Origin: Ariolimax columbianus
Lineage: Eukaryota > Mollusca > Gastropoda > Stylommatophora > Arionidae
Assembly (NCBI GenBank): GCA_036924085.1
Contig: JAVGWX010000002.1
Coordinates: 87,377,704 to 87,441,703 of the forward strand
Direction: 5' to 3'
DNA: 64,000 nucleotides
Below, piece after piece: positions 22,240 through 33,939 of this stretch. The position numbers were made by a program, and so were the translations under genes. Positions within the stretch are counted from its first letter, which is position 1, and each line of letters starts with the position of its first letter. The notes under the pieces were generated by a model. The model did not search any database, had not been told where the DNA came from, and saw only the letters and a program-made list of their open reading frames with translations.

Positions 22240-22500
22240 AACAGTCGCCTAGATTGAACAATCACAAATTAATGAAAGAAAAGTCCAGATTAGATATCAG
22301 GAAATATTTTTTTAGTCAAATTGTGGGAAATGCTTGGAATGCTTTGCCACAGAAAGTAGTGGAGACAGGGTCAATTAATGCATTCAAAAATAAATTAGAT
22401 GTGCGTAGTTATTAGATCAAGAAACTGGGTGTATATAGACTATGCAGAGTGTTCTAAGCCAGTATATAGACGTTAAGTTAAGTTGAGTTGAGTTAAATTA
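22240..22500 (+). mobile_element. CR1-like LINE 3' end
   Basis: The coding end reads KSRLDIRKYFFSQIVGNAWN and LPQKVVETGSINAFKNKLD, typical of the CR1-clade C-terminus. After the stop the 3' UTR has GTATATAGACTATGCAGAG and CCAGTATATAGACGTTAAGT, then a GTTGA-type repeat. This UTR matches the 3' end of SINE A. Confidence 0.82.
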
Positions 22501-22734
22501 TGTGTTTTTGTTTCTACTTTGCCCCATACTAAGGTCTTGTGTCCATAATGTGCGTTTCATTTTGTTTTTTTGTCTCGATAGGGTAACTGAGAATTACAAA
22601 TTTGTTTTAATATCGACTGTGTTACCAAAAGACAATGTTTTCTAGTGCGGTTAATGCATATATGTCTACTTAAATTGGTTTGAAAGCTACTTTGTAGGTC
22701 ATTTTATCAACTATTTTGTCTTTTGCTGATGCAG

Positions 22735-22947
22735 TTTGGGTCCCAAAGATGCCATGACCCAACAGAAACCCGCTGTATTATGACCCAACTGGGTTCTGGA
22801 CCTGACAACTCTACCAGATTTGGCAGTGGTTTTCTGACAACGGGAGATTACATTGAAATACTTACACGAGCCAATCGACGGCACGTGACTGTTATTCCAG
22901 AAATAGAAATGCCAGGACACGGACGAGCTGCTATCTTGTCAATGAAG
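22735..22947 (+). CDS. GH20 hexosaminidase exon 7: barrel segment with E-I-E-M-P-G-H
   Basis: Seventy-one codons in phase 0. It ends with VTVIPEIEMPGHGRAAILSM, the conserved 'P-E-I-(E/D)-x-P-G-H' strand of GH20. The FGSGFLTTGDYIEIL stretch precedes it. Acceptor GATGCAG ends at 22734; donor GTACTA at 22948. Confidence 0.94.
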
Positions 22948-23059
22948 GTACTAGTCGTATATTATGTTAAAATATCGCTAATATACTGTAATCCTGGTGT
23001 TCATTCAGACACATTCAGAAACATTCTGTTCACTATGCCAAGTAGCCAAATGTCATCTT

Positions 23060-23430
23060 AACTTATCTCTGTATTTTGCCTTTAAGTACAATACCGGATC
23101 AATTTTTGTCGAAGGTCCTCTGCCCATCTTATTGGTGGACATTCGGCGTGACGATTATATGTGTAGGGAAATCATGCTGCCAATTTACGTGTCCCTATAT
23201 TGTCAAAAATTTGAATCTGAGATTCACGAAGTCAAAGCAGGTTTTAGAAAAGACAGAGGGACCAGAGACCACATAATCAATATGAGGAATCTTTATGAAA
23301 AATGTAGAGAGTTTAATGTAGACTTGTACACATGTTTCATTGATTACACCAAGTTCTTCAATATGGTAAGACATCAAAATATGTGGAACATCATGAAACA
23401 AATGGGTTTCCCTATGCATTCTGTGTTTAC
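23060..23430 (+). mobile_element. RTE-like RT fragment
   Basis: Contains KAGFRKDRGTRDHIINMRNL and YTCFIDYTKFFNMVRHQNMW, the finger and palm start of an RTE-like RT. The rest is lost. Confidence 0.8.
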
Positions 23431-23767
23431 ATCTAAACGAGATATGACAGCATGTTGTTGTAAAGTATATGTTTATTCATTGTTAGAAATTTAAAATAGT
23501 AAAGCCTATGAGGTATGAGAGTAAAGATAGGCCTACAATAGGGTGCTGTAGAGGATGTAGTCAAAGGGGAGAGTTGGGGTCAGAGAAGTGGGGAATAAGT
23601 AGTAAAAAGCAAAAATAAAAATAATAAAGAAAAAGCAAAAAGGGGAAAAACAACCGAATTACAAACTAAAGAGTTTTTATGCAAATGGGAGAAGCACAGT
23701 AAATAAAAGAGAAAAATTGGAAATGTATGTAGAAGAAGAAAAACCAGATATAGTAGGGTTTAACTGA

Positions 23768-25948
23768 TGACCATGCGTCTGCGAGGGAGTCGCAAAGAAG
23801 GATGTGACCAGGCTAAAGTTTGACCTGGACAAACTAATGGACCCAAAAATCACCGAAGTGTTCCAAGCAAGGGTAGGAGGGAGATTTGCGCCACTGTTGG
23901 CTCTCAGAGAGGAACTGGATACAGATAGTTACAGAGTCTCTAAACGCAGCTCTCAAAGATACTGCAAAAAAGATCCTGGGATGCCATCAAACAAAAAAGA
24001 AGCCATGGGTGACTAAAGACATTCTAGATCTGTGTGATAAGAGGTCACTGAAAAAACACAATCACCCACCGGTGGAGGTCGGCAGTTATAAAGAGGTCAA
24101 GAAAGCCATACAACAAAAGATGAGAGAGGCGAAAGAAGCGTGGATATGTGAGCAATGCGCAAACATCGAAGAGAGACTAAATAGAAATGATGCTAAAGGA
24201 GCATACAAGGTGGTCAAAGAACTGGTAACACCAAGACAAAGCAGGAACCTTATGATTCATGATAAAAACGACAAGTGTCTCATTTAGGGAAACGTTGTAC
24301 TGGCAAGATGGACAGAGTACTGTTCCGAGCTATATAACTATGAAGGGCGAAACAAACCTGAGAAAACATTCCCCCCAACTCCAATAAATATAGAGGATAT
24401 CCAACTGATAACGAAGGAAGAGGTAATTGCAGCGGTAAAGACATTGAGAAGAGGGAAGACGGCCGGCGTGGACAATATACCAGCAGAGCTCTTACAAGCA
24501 GGTGGAGAGGTAGTGGTGGAAGGCCTGACACACTTCTGTAACAAAATATGGGCGACAGGAAACTGGCCGGACTTGTGGACGAAATCAATAGTTATACCGT
24601 TACATAAGTCTGGAAACCTAAAGCTGTGCCAAAATTACAGAACAATAAGCCTCATTAGCCACCCTAGCAAGGTCATGCTTAAATTAATCCTCGACCGATT
24701 GAAACCCCAAGCAGAGAACATTATTGCCGAGGAGCAAGCAGGGTTCAGACAGGGAAAAAGCACTACAGAACAGATATTTAATTTAAGGCTGCTAAGCGAG
24801 AAATATCTAGAACAGCAGCAAACACTGTATCATGTGTTTGTGGATTTTAAGAAGGCGTTTGATAGGGTGTGGCATAAAACGCTTTTGGGCAACCATGAGG
24901 ATGTATAATATCAAAGGAAATATTATAACGGTCCTTGAACATCTGTATAACAAGGCGTCTAGTGCAGTTCTTGTGAATGGGAGACGAGGAGACTGGTTTC
25001 GCATATCAGTTGGTGTGAGACAGGGGTGTACACTCTCTCCAACTCTTTTCAGTATATTCCTGGAAGGAATTATGAGTGAGGCACTTGGAGGTCACGTTGG
25101 TACTCTCAAGATAGGGGGCCGAACGATTACCAACCTTCGTTTTGCAGATTATATTGACGGGTTGGCGGGTTCAGAAGCAGAACTCCAGGAATGGGTCAGA
25201 AGGCTCGATGAAACAGCTCTTGACTATGGTATGGAGATAAACGCTGGAAAGACAAAACTAATGACAAACAACGCTACGGGCTTCAACAGCAAGATAAAGG
25301 CTAACGGTCAAATACTCGAAGTAGTTGACCGTTTTAAATATCTTTGGTCGATTGTCAGTGATGAAGTATCAAAATGTGAAGTATTGGGCAGGATAGCACA
25401 GACAATAGCGGCGCTTGCACGGCTTAACAAAATCTGGCAAGATAAACGGTTAGCACTACGCACGAAAATCAGATTAATGCGTACACTGGTCCTGTCAATA
25501 TTTCTCTATGCGTGTGAGACATGGACAGTTACAGCTGACCTTCAACGCAGGATACAGGCCTTGGAGATGAGATGTTTCCGAAAACTTTTAAACGTCACGT
25601 ACAAAGATCGAGTTACAAACGAGGAAATCCGAAATAGAATTACAACGGCAATAGGACCTTTCGAAGATCTCTTGGCAACTGTCAAAAGAAGGAAACTCAC
25701 TTGGTACGGTCACATATCGAGATCAAATGGTCTTGCAAACACAATCCTCCACGGAAAGGTGCATTGCAGACGACGAAGAGGCCGGCCCAAAAAGAGATGG
25801 GAGGACAACATAAAAGAATGGACCAGTCTCCGACCAGAAGAGTCACAGGCAACGGCATCTGACAGAGAGGGATGGCGCGGAGTTGTGAGGATGTCTTCAT
25901 GTGTGCCCCAAAGACCTCACCGGTTACGGGATGACCTGACCTGACCTG
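23768..25948 (+). mobile_element. RTE-like LINE nested in the CR1-like element
   Basis: 5'-truncated, starting just before the RT. The 3' end is a short run of ACCTG units (about 25930-25948). Frames 23886-24287, 24444-24908 and 24832-25944 cover one broken ORF. The same family supplies 27080-27620 and 41190-41560. Confidence 0.85.
24444..25944 (+). pseudogene. RTE-like reverse transcriptase with a mutated active site
   Basis: Two overlapping frames joined by a frameshift near 24880. RT motifs: GVDNIPAELLQAGGEVVVEG, EEQAGFRQGKSTTEQIFNL, FVDFKKAFDRVWHK and GVRQGCTLSPTLF. The catalytic loop reads FADYID (25141-25158) where the family, including the fragment at 41302, has FADDID, so a metal-binding Asp is replaced by Tyr. 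The C-terminal part has RRKLTWYGHISRSNGLA and RGRPKKRWEDNIKEW. Confidence 0.85.
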
Positions 25949-26689
25949 AACTGAATTATGGACATATGAGGACATTGAAGATAGTAAACTTGAAATAGAG
26001 GGATATACAATGTTAAGTAACGATAAGATAGTTGGAGACAAGGCTAAAGAAGGTGACGTTTTATTATATTGTACAAATTCTGTTAATATAATGATCAAAG
26101 ATGTTTTTTCATTGGTAACAAAAATGAAAGTATATGAGGAGAAATAGAAAGACAGGGGTGAAAAAAACAGTGATTGGAGTGTGCTATAGATGTCCATCAA
26201 GTCAAAAAGAGGAAGACGAGGAGCTAATTAGTAGCATAGCAAAGGCAAGTGTAGGGAAATTTTTATTAATGGGGGATTTCAACTTTCCAGAAATAAAAAG
26301 GGATATGACAGAAGCACTTGTAGAGTCAAAACCTTTTGTTAAGTGCATAACTGACAATTCTTTAATTCAACATGTAGAAGCAGCCACCAGAGACAAAAAA
26401 ATATACTGAACTTAGTTTTTACTACAGAGGAAAATATGATTGAAAACGTTACCCTTGGGGAACTGTTTGGCTCAAGTAACCATCAAATCATCCGTTGGGA
26501 TCTAATTGCAAGGAAAGAATTAAACATAAACACGAGAACATACGACTACTGTAAGGCAGATGTTAAAAATATGAAAGAGGCAGCGAACCACATAATCTGG
26601 AAAGATATTGTCGGAGGAACAGATGGTGAACAGGAGTGTGAGAGTTTTTAACAGTTCTCGAAAAGCTAAAAGAGGATAATGTTCCATGT

Positions 26690-27070
26690 AAACCATCGGC
26701 AGAACCAATGATCGTCAGAAGTGGTGCTTCTGCCTTATAGCCAATAGGATAGGTCTATCTACCCATTATATTGTTACAGTAATACTTTGAGAGTGTTCCG
26801 GGACCAAGAAGGGAAGCAAAGAATACTGTCATCTGTCAGGCATGTCCTAAGAGGTGACTTTAGAGGAGTTTGGCATGTGGGTTTCCTGCCTTGTCCATTT
26901 TAAAATAGTGTGCCACAATAATGGTATTGTGTATCAATATTTGATGACTTGACATATGTTTGTTGGTGTCCTATGTTCCACTAGGTCCTGAAAAGGTTTG
27001 AGTAATTTATTGAAAGTTATTAGAGCACTAAATGAATATGGAGTATGCCCTTATTGCGGTACCTTCCAGT
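26690..27070. other. Intron sequence, nothing recognised
   Basis: No identifiable feature between the CR1-like piece and the next LINE fragment. Confidence 0.35.
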
Positions 27071-27079
27071 TTACCTATC

Positions 27080-27620
27080 GGCGCTTGCACAGCTTAACAC
27101 AATCTGGCAAGATAAACGGTTAACACTAAGCACGAAAATCAGATTAATGCGTACACTGGTCCAGTCGATATTCCCCTATGCTTGTGAGACATGAACAATC
27201 ACAGCTGACCTTCAGCGAAGGATACAGGCCTTGGAGATGAGATGTTTCTGAAGACTTTTACACGTCACGTTCAAAAATCGTGTTACAAATGAGGAAATAC
27301 AAGATAGAATTACAATAGCAATAGGTCCTTTTGAAGACCTCTTAGCAACTGTCAAAAGAAAGAAACTCGCTTGGTATGGTCACATATCGAGATCAAATGG
27401 TATTGCAAATACGATCCTCCACGGAAAGGTGGAAGGCAGACGACGAAGAGGCAGGCCCAAAAGAGGTGGGAAGACAACATAAAAGAATTGACCAATCTCC
27501 GACCAGAAGAGGCACAGACAGCGGCCCTGACAGAGAAGGGTGGCGTTGGGTTGTGAGGATGTCTTATGTGGGCACCAACGACCTCACCGGTTACGGGATG
27601 ACCTGACCTAACCTGAAATG
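27080..27620 (+). mobile_element. RTE-like LINE, 3' fragment copy 2
   Basis: Begins abruptly at CGGCGCTTGCAC (equivalent to 25410) and ends with the same GGTTACGGGATGACCTGACC tail region (27590-27613). Several stops relative to the copy at 24832. Confidence 0.85.
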
Positions 27621-27639
27621 TATACCACACAAATACGTG

Positions 27640-28160
27640 GCAACTATACATATCAGTTCGTTACAACACATCATAAAAGTTGAGAACTTTATATCATGGA
27701 ATCACTACACACTTTATCTCTTACAGCAGTGTCGTCTTCAATCGAACCACATACTACAGGAAAGCTGTTCTTTTTTTGCAAACAAAAATCAGTAACATTT
27801 CATCAGTGACAACAGTAACAGAAATAGTCTGTCTACCTTTCCCCAACACTTGATCCCCTGCGACTGTAACTACTAGTGAACTAGATTCAATATTTTTCTG
27901 ACTCCCTTATGACAATTATAACGAATCTTTCACTACAATCTTTTTAGAGGATTCCTGTAGCTGAAAGATAAAAAGCATGCCTCCAAAGACAAAAAATTAA
28001 AGAGCGAAATATGGTAGTTTGAATACCGCAAGTTTCAAGCTTTCCCTGGTCTTAAGAAAGGTATGATCCGCATATAGTCTTATCAGAGATGAACGATAAT
28101 CTGAAAGCCATGTGTACAAGCTGTGTATGTAAAATAACACTAAACATTTTAACTGGACTA
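27640..28160. other. Intron sequence, nothing recognised
   Basis: No clear repeat or coding signal. Confidence 0.35.
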
Positions 28161-28169
28161 CTGGACGAT

Positions 28170-28660
28170 TCATTCTTCGGCGGCGGTTACACCGTTGCCG
28201 CTCCCAACTTCTCTTTCAACACCTATGTCTTGGGCCACGGTGGACCAGTGGATAATACGTCACCAATCTGTGGCATCGTGAATGTTGTTGTGGGAGGCAA
28301 AGGAGTCCGACCAACGCGTTAATGGCCATACCGGTGGTATTTTCTTGTCTCTGGGGTACCATATTGCTGTCGCTGTACTCCAACGATCGACCTTTCCTTG
28401 CAGTAAGTGCCCCCGCCTCCCCCCCCCCCCCCCCCAGCAATGGTTCATCTTATCTGCATCTTCCACCAGGGACAATTAATGTATGTCCAAGTTGCGAAGA
28501 CCTTTTTTGCATTGGCTATGAAATGTGAGACCAATCAAGCGTCTCTCTGGGTACTCTGTTTGGACTCCATCTCTTTCATGAGTGCCCATGTTTTTGCTGC
28601 ATAGCATATTGCAGGTAGTACCGTGGAGTTGAATAGAGAGGTGCAATTTGAAATAGAAAA
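28170..28660 (-). mobile_element. RTE-like LINE C-terminal fragment with a poly-C insertion
   Basis: On the minus strand: NSTVLPAICYAAKTWALMKE, ERRLIGLTFHSQ, then a long G run (C run on + near 28418-28436), then VDRWSTATAIWYPRDKK and LTRWSDSFASHNNIHDAT. The order and wording match the fragment at 10030-10561. The C run sits where family members encode R-W-A-G-H. Confidence 0.78.
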
Positions 28661-28859
28661 TAGCAGGTTGGTAGCGGTTTGTCCGGACAAACATTCTAAT
28701 GGTAATGAAATCCGTAACCAATTGTGGCAAGCATGATTATCAAATGGAAGACCTCCTTCCATCATAAAAAGATATACCAGAACAGTTACCTGTCTGCAAT
28801 TAAGATTTCATGTGTTTAAGATCTCTATACACCCACGGGGTAGAGAAGGAGTGACTAAG

Positions 28860-29290
28860 TTATGGCAATTTTACAGATACTGCTATCACAATGTTACTAA
28901 CTATATTATCACGTTGATGACACTGCAATCACACTTTTACTGATTCTATTTTTAGTTTCTCTGACTGTGTTATCGTCATTTGTCTGTTTAGGTTATCACA
29001 CTTTTACTGTATATATTATCACGTTACTTATTCTGTTATCACACTTTTACTTTCTATATTATCACATGTTACTTATTCTGTAATCAGACTCTTACTGTAT
29101 CTGTTAACACACTTTTGCTTCCTTTATTATCACATGCTACTTATTCTGTTATCACACTTTTACTTTCTATATTATCACATGTTACTTATTCTATTATCAC
29201 ACTTTTACTTTCTATATTATCACATGTTACTTATTCTTGTATAAGACTCTCACTGCTTCTGTTATCACATGTTTTACTATCACACTTTAC
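28860..29290. repeat. AT-rich ~30/60-bp tandem repeats
   Basis: Repeated 'TTATCACACTTTTACT' and 'TATTATCACATGTTACTTATTC' units reaching to about 50 bp before exon 8. Confidence 0.8.
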
Positions 29291-29339
29291 TGAGTATTAC
29301 CACATGTTTGCTGACTCATTTACGGCGTTGCTCGAACAG

Positions 29340-29510
29340 CTGAGGAACATCACTCTGACAGCTCAAGGTCATGGTGATGTCGGAAGCAACACAACACTAG
29401 CTGAAGACGGCGACAAATCAGAATACACCTCCCCGCAGATGTACTCAGACAACGCCATTAACCCATGCCTGGAGTCTACATATAACTTCATTGACATTGT
29501 CATGGACGAG
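29340..29510 (+). CDS. GH20 hexosaminidase exon 8
   Basis: Fifty-seven codons in phase 0. YSDNAINPCLESTYNFIDIV matches the region before the catalytic Asp-Glu strand. The acceptor was chosen at CGAACAG (ending 29339) because it keeps phase 0 and gives a length close to the family. The open frame continues upstream through AT-rich repeats, so the exact start is less certain than the end (donor at 29511). Confidence 0.85.
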
Positions 29511-29539
29511 GTATTTCTAATGTGAACAGCATAGAAAAT

Positions 29540-29700
29540 ATAAACCCGTAGGCTGAAATGTTCTTAGAGGAACTATTTATTCCCAGGCCATCTGATTTAT
29601 CAGATCCACTGGTAAATAAGCTAACTTCTCCTTTATTCTCTATTAGACTAAGACATATGACCGAGCCACAGACAGACAAAGTCCCATCATTAGAAGACAG
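29540..29700 (+). mobile_element. LINE-associated repeat fragment
   Basis: Is the inverted counterpart of 34869-34990 (GTTCTTAGAG(G/A)AACTATTTATT, GGCCATCTGATT(T/C)ATCAGATC, TATTCTCTATTAGACTAA), so it comes from the same LINE family. Confidence 0.7.
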
Positions 29701-30018
29701 AAAACTAAACTGCTCAGACACGTGACACGTCAAACACCAGCTATTATCCCTTAGACAGAAATGCTATTAAAATGCAATTGATACAACTTCCTATTTGCGC
29801 ATATATATACGAGTATATGTACATATATTAAAAACAAAATTCGCCCCAACACTGTTTCCAATGGCACTCCACCACTCCACTTTTTACCTCGCATCACTCA
29901 GAGTACTTTTTATTTTCCATTTCACGTCTTCCATCCTCTGTCATTATATTTTTTATCTTATCGGTGTGTGTTTTAATTATTGATATTTGAAATAACTGTT
30001 ATTTATACTTTTTATCAG

Positions 30019-30177
30019 TTGATACAGCTTCACGAACAAGGGAACCAGAAGTTACAGACATTTCACTTCGGGGGAGACGAGGTCGGGAGAGGTGCCTGGA
30101 TAAACTCATCAAAATGTCAGATCTTGATGCAATCCAACACACTTCAAGGCAATTCTTACAAGTGGTACTTTTATCAG
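30019..30177 (+). CDS. GH20 hexosaminidase exon 9: catalytic Asp-Glu
   Basis: Fifty-three codons in phase 0 containing FHFGGDEVGRGAW. The Asp (30076-30078) and Glu (30079-30081) are the substrate-positioning and acid/base residues of GH20 enzymes. Acceptor TTTTTATCAG ends at 30018; donor GTGGGT at 30178. The intact catalytic pair argues that the gene is active and not a pseudogene. Confidence 0.95.
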
Positions 30178-30199
30178 GTGGGTGTCAGTGTTGGTGTGC

Positions 30200-30256
30200 G
30201 TAGCTTAACTCAACTTTATAATACTGGTTTAGAAGACTCTGCAGAGTCGGAAAACA
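30200..30256 (-). repeat. 3' end shared with SINE A / CR1
   Basis: Short minus-strand copy of the tail (ATACTGGTTTAGAAGACTCT on the + strand) only 20-80 bp downstream of the exon 9 donor. Confidence 0.65.
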
Positions 30257-30259
30257 ACT

Positions 30260-30819
30260 TTTTTTGTATTCCCATTCGTTTTTTCTTGTCTTTCGCGTAA
30301 CCCCAAGTAGTGGTAGGGGAATCAGAGTGTGAGAGTTGTGTCTTGGGAAGGGCACAATCTCTCTCAGGTGATGTGGTATTAATTATTGGTCCGTCTGTAC
30401 ATTTGCTAGGCACAACAAAATTGGCACTGTCAGCAAACAGGGCGAAGGGCACCAATCTGGTGCAGTTTAGCCGAATTCACTAGTCGTAGAATGACAAGTG
30501 GTTACTGAAATACTAATTCAAATATCCGATGACCATGCCAGAATAATCAGAGACAGAAACTTCACACAGTGAACGAACTAACCGAAACATGGTTCATGGA
30601 CACAAGTATAAGTCGTCAATGTAAGTGACTTGCAGTCGCATGTGGACCGGTAGCATCCATGATGGACTACAACACGAGAGCAGAATTGTTATGCGCCATC
30701 TTTGTTTCTCTAAAACAGTAGCGTGCAGAGTGCTTGAGTAGGAGAATTCATGTATAACTTTGTTTTTTTAATTGGTGCTCATTGACAGACGTCACTGGAT
30801 TTGTGTCGTAGGAATTTCG
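30260..30819. other. Intron sequence, nothing recognised
   Basis: No clear feature before the LINE target duplication. Confidence 0.35.
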
Positions 30820-30911
30820 GTAAGAAATTTGAATTCTTCTTCTTCTTCATCGTACGCAGTCAGACATCAACCTTTATTTTTTCGAAAAAAGCAACGGTCA
30901 TCCTGAGGCTG

Positions 30912-32051
30912 TCAACACTGCCATAGAGCTTGTCTAGTGTTGCCCACTGGTGATGGCCACATCTGCTCTCTCTGATCCTCGTATGTCGGGCAGTTTTGCA
31001 GCAAATGCTCAGCGGTCATTTTCCCGGTACCACACGGGCATTCGTCAGTGCCACCTATCTTCAATTTGTGGAATAGGTGGTACCTCAGTCTATTGTGGCC
31101 AGTGCGAAGTCTGAAGACCACGACCTGCTCTCTTCTGTTCAACTGATAATAGGAATCGTTTTTTGTGTAGGCAGTATGTTCGGTTTCCCATTTTGTCATG
31201 TATCTAGCTCTAATAAGCCGTTTTGACTCTTCGTATGTCATACTGGTATCTGGTTGTGGTAGTTTTGCACCTTCTTTTGCTAGTCTGTCTGCCGCCTCGT
31301 TGCCTTGAATGTTGCAGTGGGATGGAACCCACTGCACCACTACCCTTTTTGGTGCGGACTGTTGGCATAGTTGACAGAGTACTGCTCTTAAATCATTAAG
31401 TTCAGTATTTTTCTGGCTTTTTAGTGTTGTGACTACGGCCAAGGCATCTGTAAGCAGGACTATATGGCTTTCATTCCTTTTACCTGTCACCATTTCTTCC
31501 ACTGCCGCCCTCAGTGCCACTATCTCCGCTCTGAAATTGCTTGTATATTTTCCAGTAGCAAATGACAGTGTTATTTTTCTGCCGTTTGGTAGGTTCAGAA
31601 ATGGTCCTGCCCCTCCGTTCTGTGTTGTGTTTGTTACAGAACCGTCGGTGTATGCATGGGTCCAGTCCATGCTGCTTGTGTAGTTTTTCGATATAAAGCT
31701 TAGGGTAGTATCTCTCCTTTCTTTTTCAGTCTGGCAGTTTTTGTTTCCAATACCTGGTATATTTTCTTCCACCTCTGGAAATATATGCTGCTTCCAGGTA
31801 GGTTTTCGTACAGTAGGGATGGGCTTTGGTGTTGTTGTTGCTTTGGCTATTTCTGCAAAGTTTCTCCGCTTTAGTTTCCCATTTCCGAAATTGTTTAGTC
31901 TCTGGTGCATTGCATGGTCAGTCAGTCTTCTGAGTTTCTCTGATTGCAGCTGGGCTCTGCAGTCTCTTTTGTCTGTCATGGATTGCAGTTTTGTAATCTT
32001 TTCAAGTTCTACAATTGGCGTTGACTTCATGCCTCCTGTTATAACTCCCAT
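30912..32051 (-). pseudogene. LINE thumb/RNase H part, copy 2
   Basis: 379 open codons covering the end of the RT region (GGMKSTPIVELEKITKLQSM), RNase H (TDGSVTNTT, LLTDALAVV, GNEAADRLAKEG) and the ECPCGTGKMTAEHLLQNC cluster. A deletion of about ten codons lies after 'FAEIAKA' compared with copy 1. Confidence 0.85.
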
Positions 32052-32479
32052 GGCTTGGTTTTGGAGTTTGCTAATTTTATCGAAGTTCGCCTTTGCTGCT
32101 GTTGTTCATGCCGCAATGTCATACTAGAGAACTGGTTTCACTCTTCCAGTGTACAGTTTCTTTAGTATATTTTGGTCTGCTCCCCAGCTTGTGCCAGCAA
32201 GATTCCTCAGGATTTCTCTGGCTCTCTTTCGGTTTCTCTCGATCTGACTTTTCCATGTCATGTGCCAATCAAATGTGACTCCCAGGTAGTTTGGGTTGTC
32301 GTTTGGCTGCAGATATTTGCCGTTTAGACTTAATTTGGTGTTTTCAGGTTTGTTTAATAGCGAGAATATTGTACATGTCGTTTTTTCTTCGTTTTTTTTT
32401 TACCAGCCATGAGTTCGCCCACTTTTCCAGCGATGTTAGGGCCTGCTGCATCCGATTTCTTGCTATGGTGAGATTCTTT

Positions 32480-33385
32480 TCAGAGGTCCACATAGCCTGC
32501 AAATATTGAGCTATGGACTCTTCTTGGTACATTCTCTGTTATGTTATTTATATACACCAGGAAGAGTGTGGGTGACAGTACTCCCCCTTGGGGTACTCCC
32601 TGCTCAAGTGTCACCTTGTACTTGAACTCTGGCCGTTCTGTTTTTGAGGTAGTGACTGATCCATTTGTACATTTTCCCACAAAATTCATTTCTTCTTAGT
32701 CCCTCTTTCCAGACTTTGTCAAATGCCTTTTCCAGGTCCACCCAAACCGCTACTGTGTGTTTTTGATCCAGGCATCTTCTATTTCCTGGGCTATGAGGAT
32801 GACCTGGTCCTCAGTGGATCTGTGCTGTCTAAAGCCTGCTTGCTGTGGAATTAGTATGTGTGTTTCTTCCAGATGCCACATCAGTCTGGTGTTTATCATA
32901 CGTTCCATCAGTTTGCCTATGCAGCTCAGTAGGCTGATAGGCCTGTATCCATTTGGATCTGTTGTGTCTTTTCCTGTCTTTGGTACTGGTACAAGTACTG
33001 CGTCTTTCCATGCCTGGGGTACAATACCCCTTTTCCAGCTTTGGTTCAGGACTGATAGTAGTTTCCTCTTTGCTGTTTGGCCCAGCCCCATCAGCATTTC
33101 GTTTGTTACACCATCTTTTCCGGGCGATTTCTTTTTCTTTAGAGTTCTCATGGCCTCTTCCATTTCGTTCATTGTTAATTTTGCCATCATATGCTCTTCT
33201 GGTGCCATATTAATGTTGTCGTGCCCCTTTTGCTCTTCACTAATGTATGTATGCCTATCTGCAGGGACATCAATGTGGTTTGCTCTGGCATAATGTTCAA
33301 CAAAGGCGTTTGCTGATTTCTTTTCCAGCGAGCAAGTTTTCGCCCTGCTTGATGATAATTTGTTTGTTTGATGGAGTTTCGTCAT
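32480..33385 (-). pseudogene. LINE RT part, copy 2, broken
   Basis: Includes KSPGKDGVTNEMLMGLG, NGYRPISLLSCIGKLMERM and PQQAGFRQHRSTEDQV in one frame (33385-32750), then after a frameshift GVPQGGVLSPTLFLVYIN. The active-site region FADD is damaged (reads FAGYVDL), so this copy is dead. Confidence 0.85.
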
Positions 33386-33939
33386 TCATGGCTCTGACTA
33401 GCTTCCATAGTTTGTTCCCTTCTTTGTCTAAATTGAGGCTTTCTGTTTTGTTTTTCCAGCTTTCACATGCTGTTTGGTTTAGAGTGTATTTGTAAGAAAT
33501 TTGAATAATTATTGAGTTAGGGAAAGGTCACAAAGGTGTATTTGATATAAATACGGTGTATTTATATGCATAAACTTCTTCGGGGGCAGCTGTGGACAGT
33601 TTGGGGAAGATGGTATGCCCTTGTCGTACTCCTCGGCGTATAGGTAGGGAGAGGAGCTTGTAGACAAGAATGATCTCAGTTAAACAACCCTCGGTTATTT
33701 TCTTAATATGGACGTACTTTTCGTCGATACTTTGGTTCCACGTCGCATTTACCACTCATTTATTTCCATACTACCAAAGGCCTGTAGACCTTGTCGTAGT
33801 CTACAGTCGAAATGCTTAGGGGCAAACAGACGTCGCATGCTCTCTCTCCGTCAATTGGTTGATCGTGTGACAGTAGGAATTATTTAAGTAATACTCGTAT
33901 AAACTGTGCAGGCCAATATATCAGCTCTATGAGATTGTA

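Larger units (their letters stand above)
23500..26660 (+). mobile_element. CR1-like LINE endonuclease region, interrupted by an RTE-like LINE
   Basis: The left half (23640-23766) encodes FYANGRSTVNKREKLEMYVE and PDIVGF. The right half (from 25955) resumes with ELWTYEDIEDSKLEIEGYTM, then GVCYRCPSSQKEEDEEL, LLMGDFNFPEI and FGSSNHQIIRWDLIA. Together these are the N-terminal APE endonuclease of a CR1-like LINE. The insert sits between 23768 and 25948 and is flanked by AACTGA (23762-23767 and 25949-25954). Confidence 0.82.
30820..33506 (-). mobile_element. GAA-tailed I-type LINE, copy 2, with 15-bp target duplication
   Basis: 5'-truncated copy in minus orientation. The target duplication GTAAGAAATTTGAAT is exact at 30820-30834 and 33492-33506. 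The 3' tail is CTT repeats on the + strand near 30835-30850. It spans from the linker before the RT to the C-terminus. It carries several internal deletions and frameshifts: open pieces at 33385-32750, 32689-32480 and 32051-30912. Confidence 0.93.
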
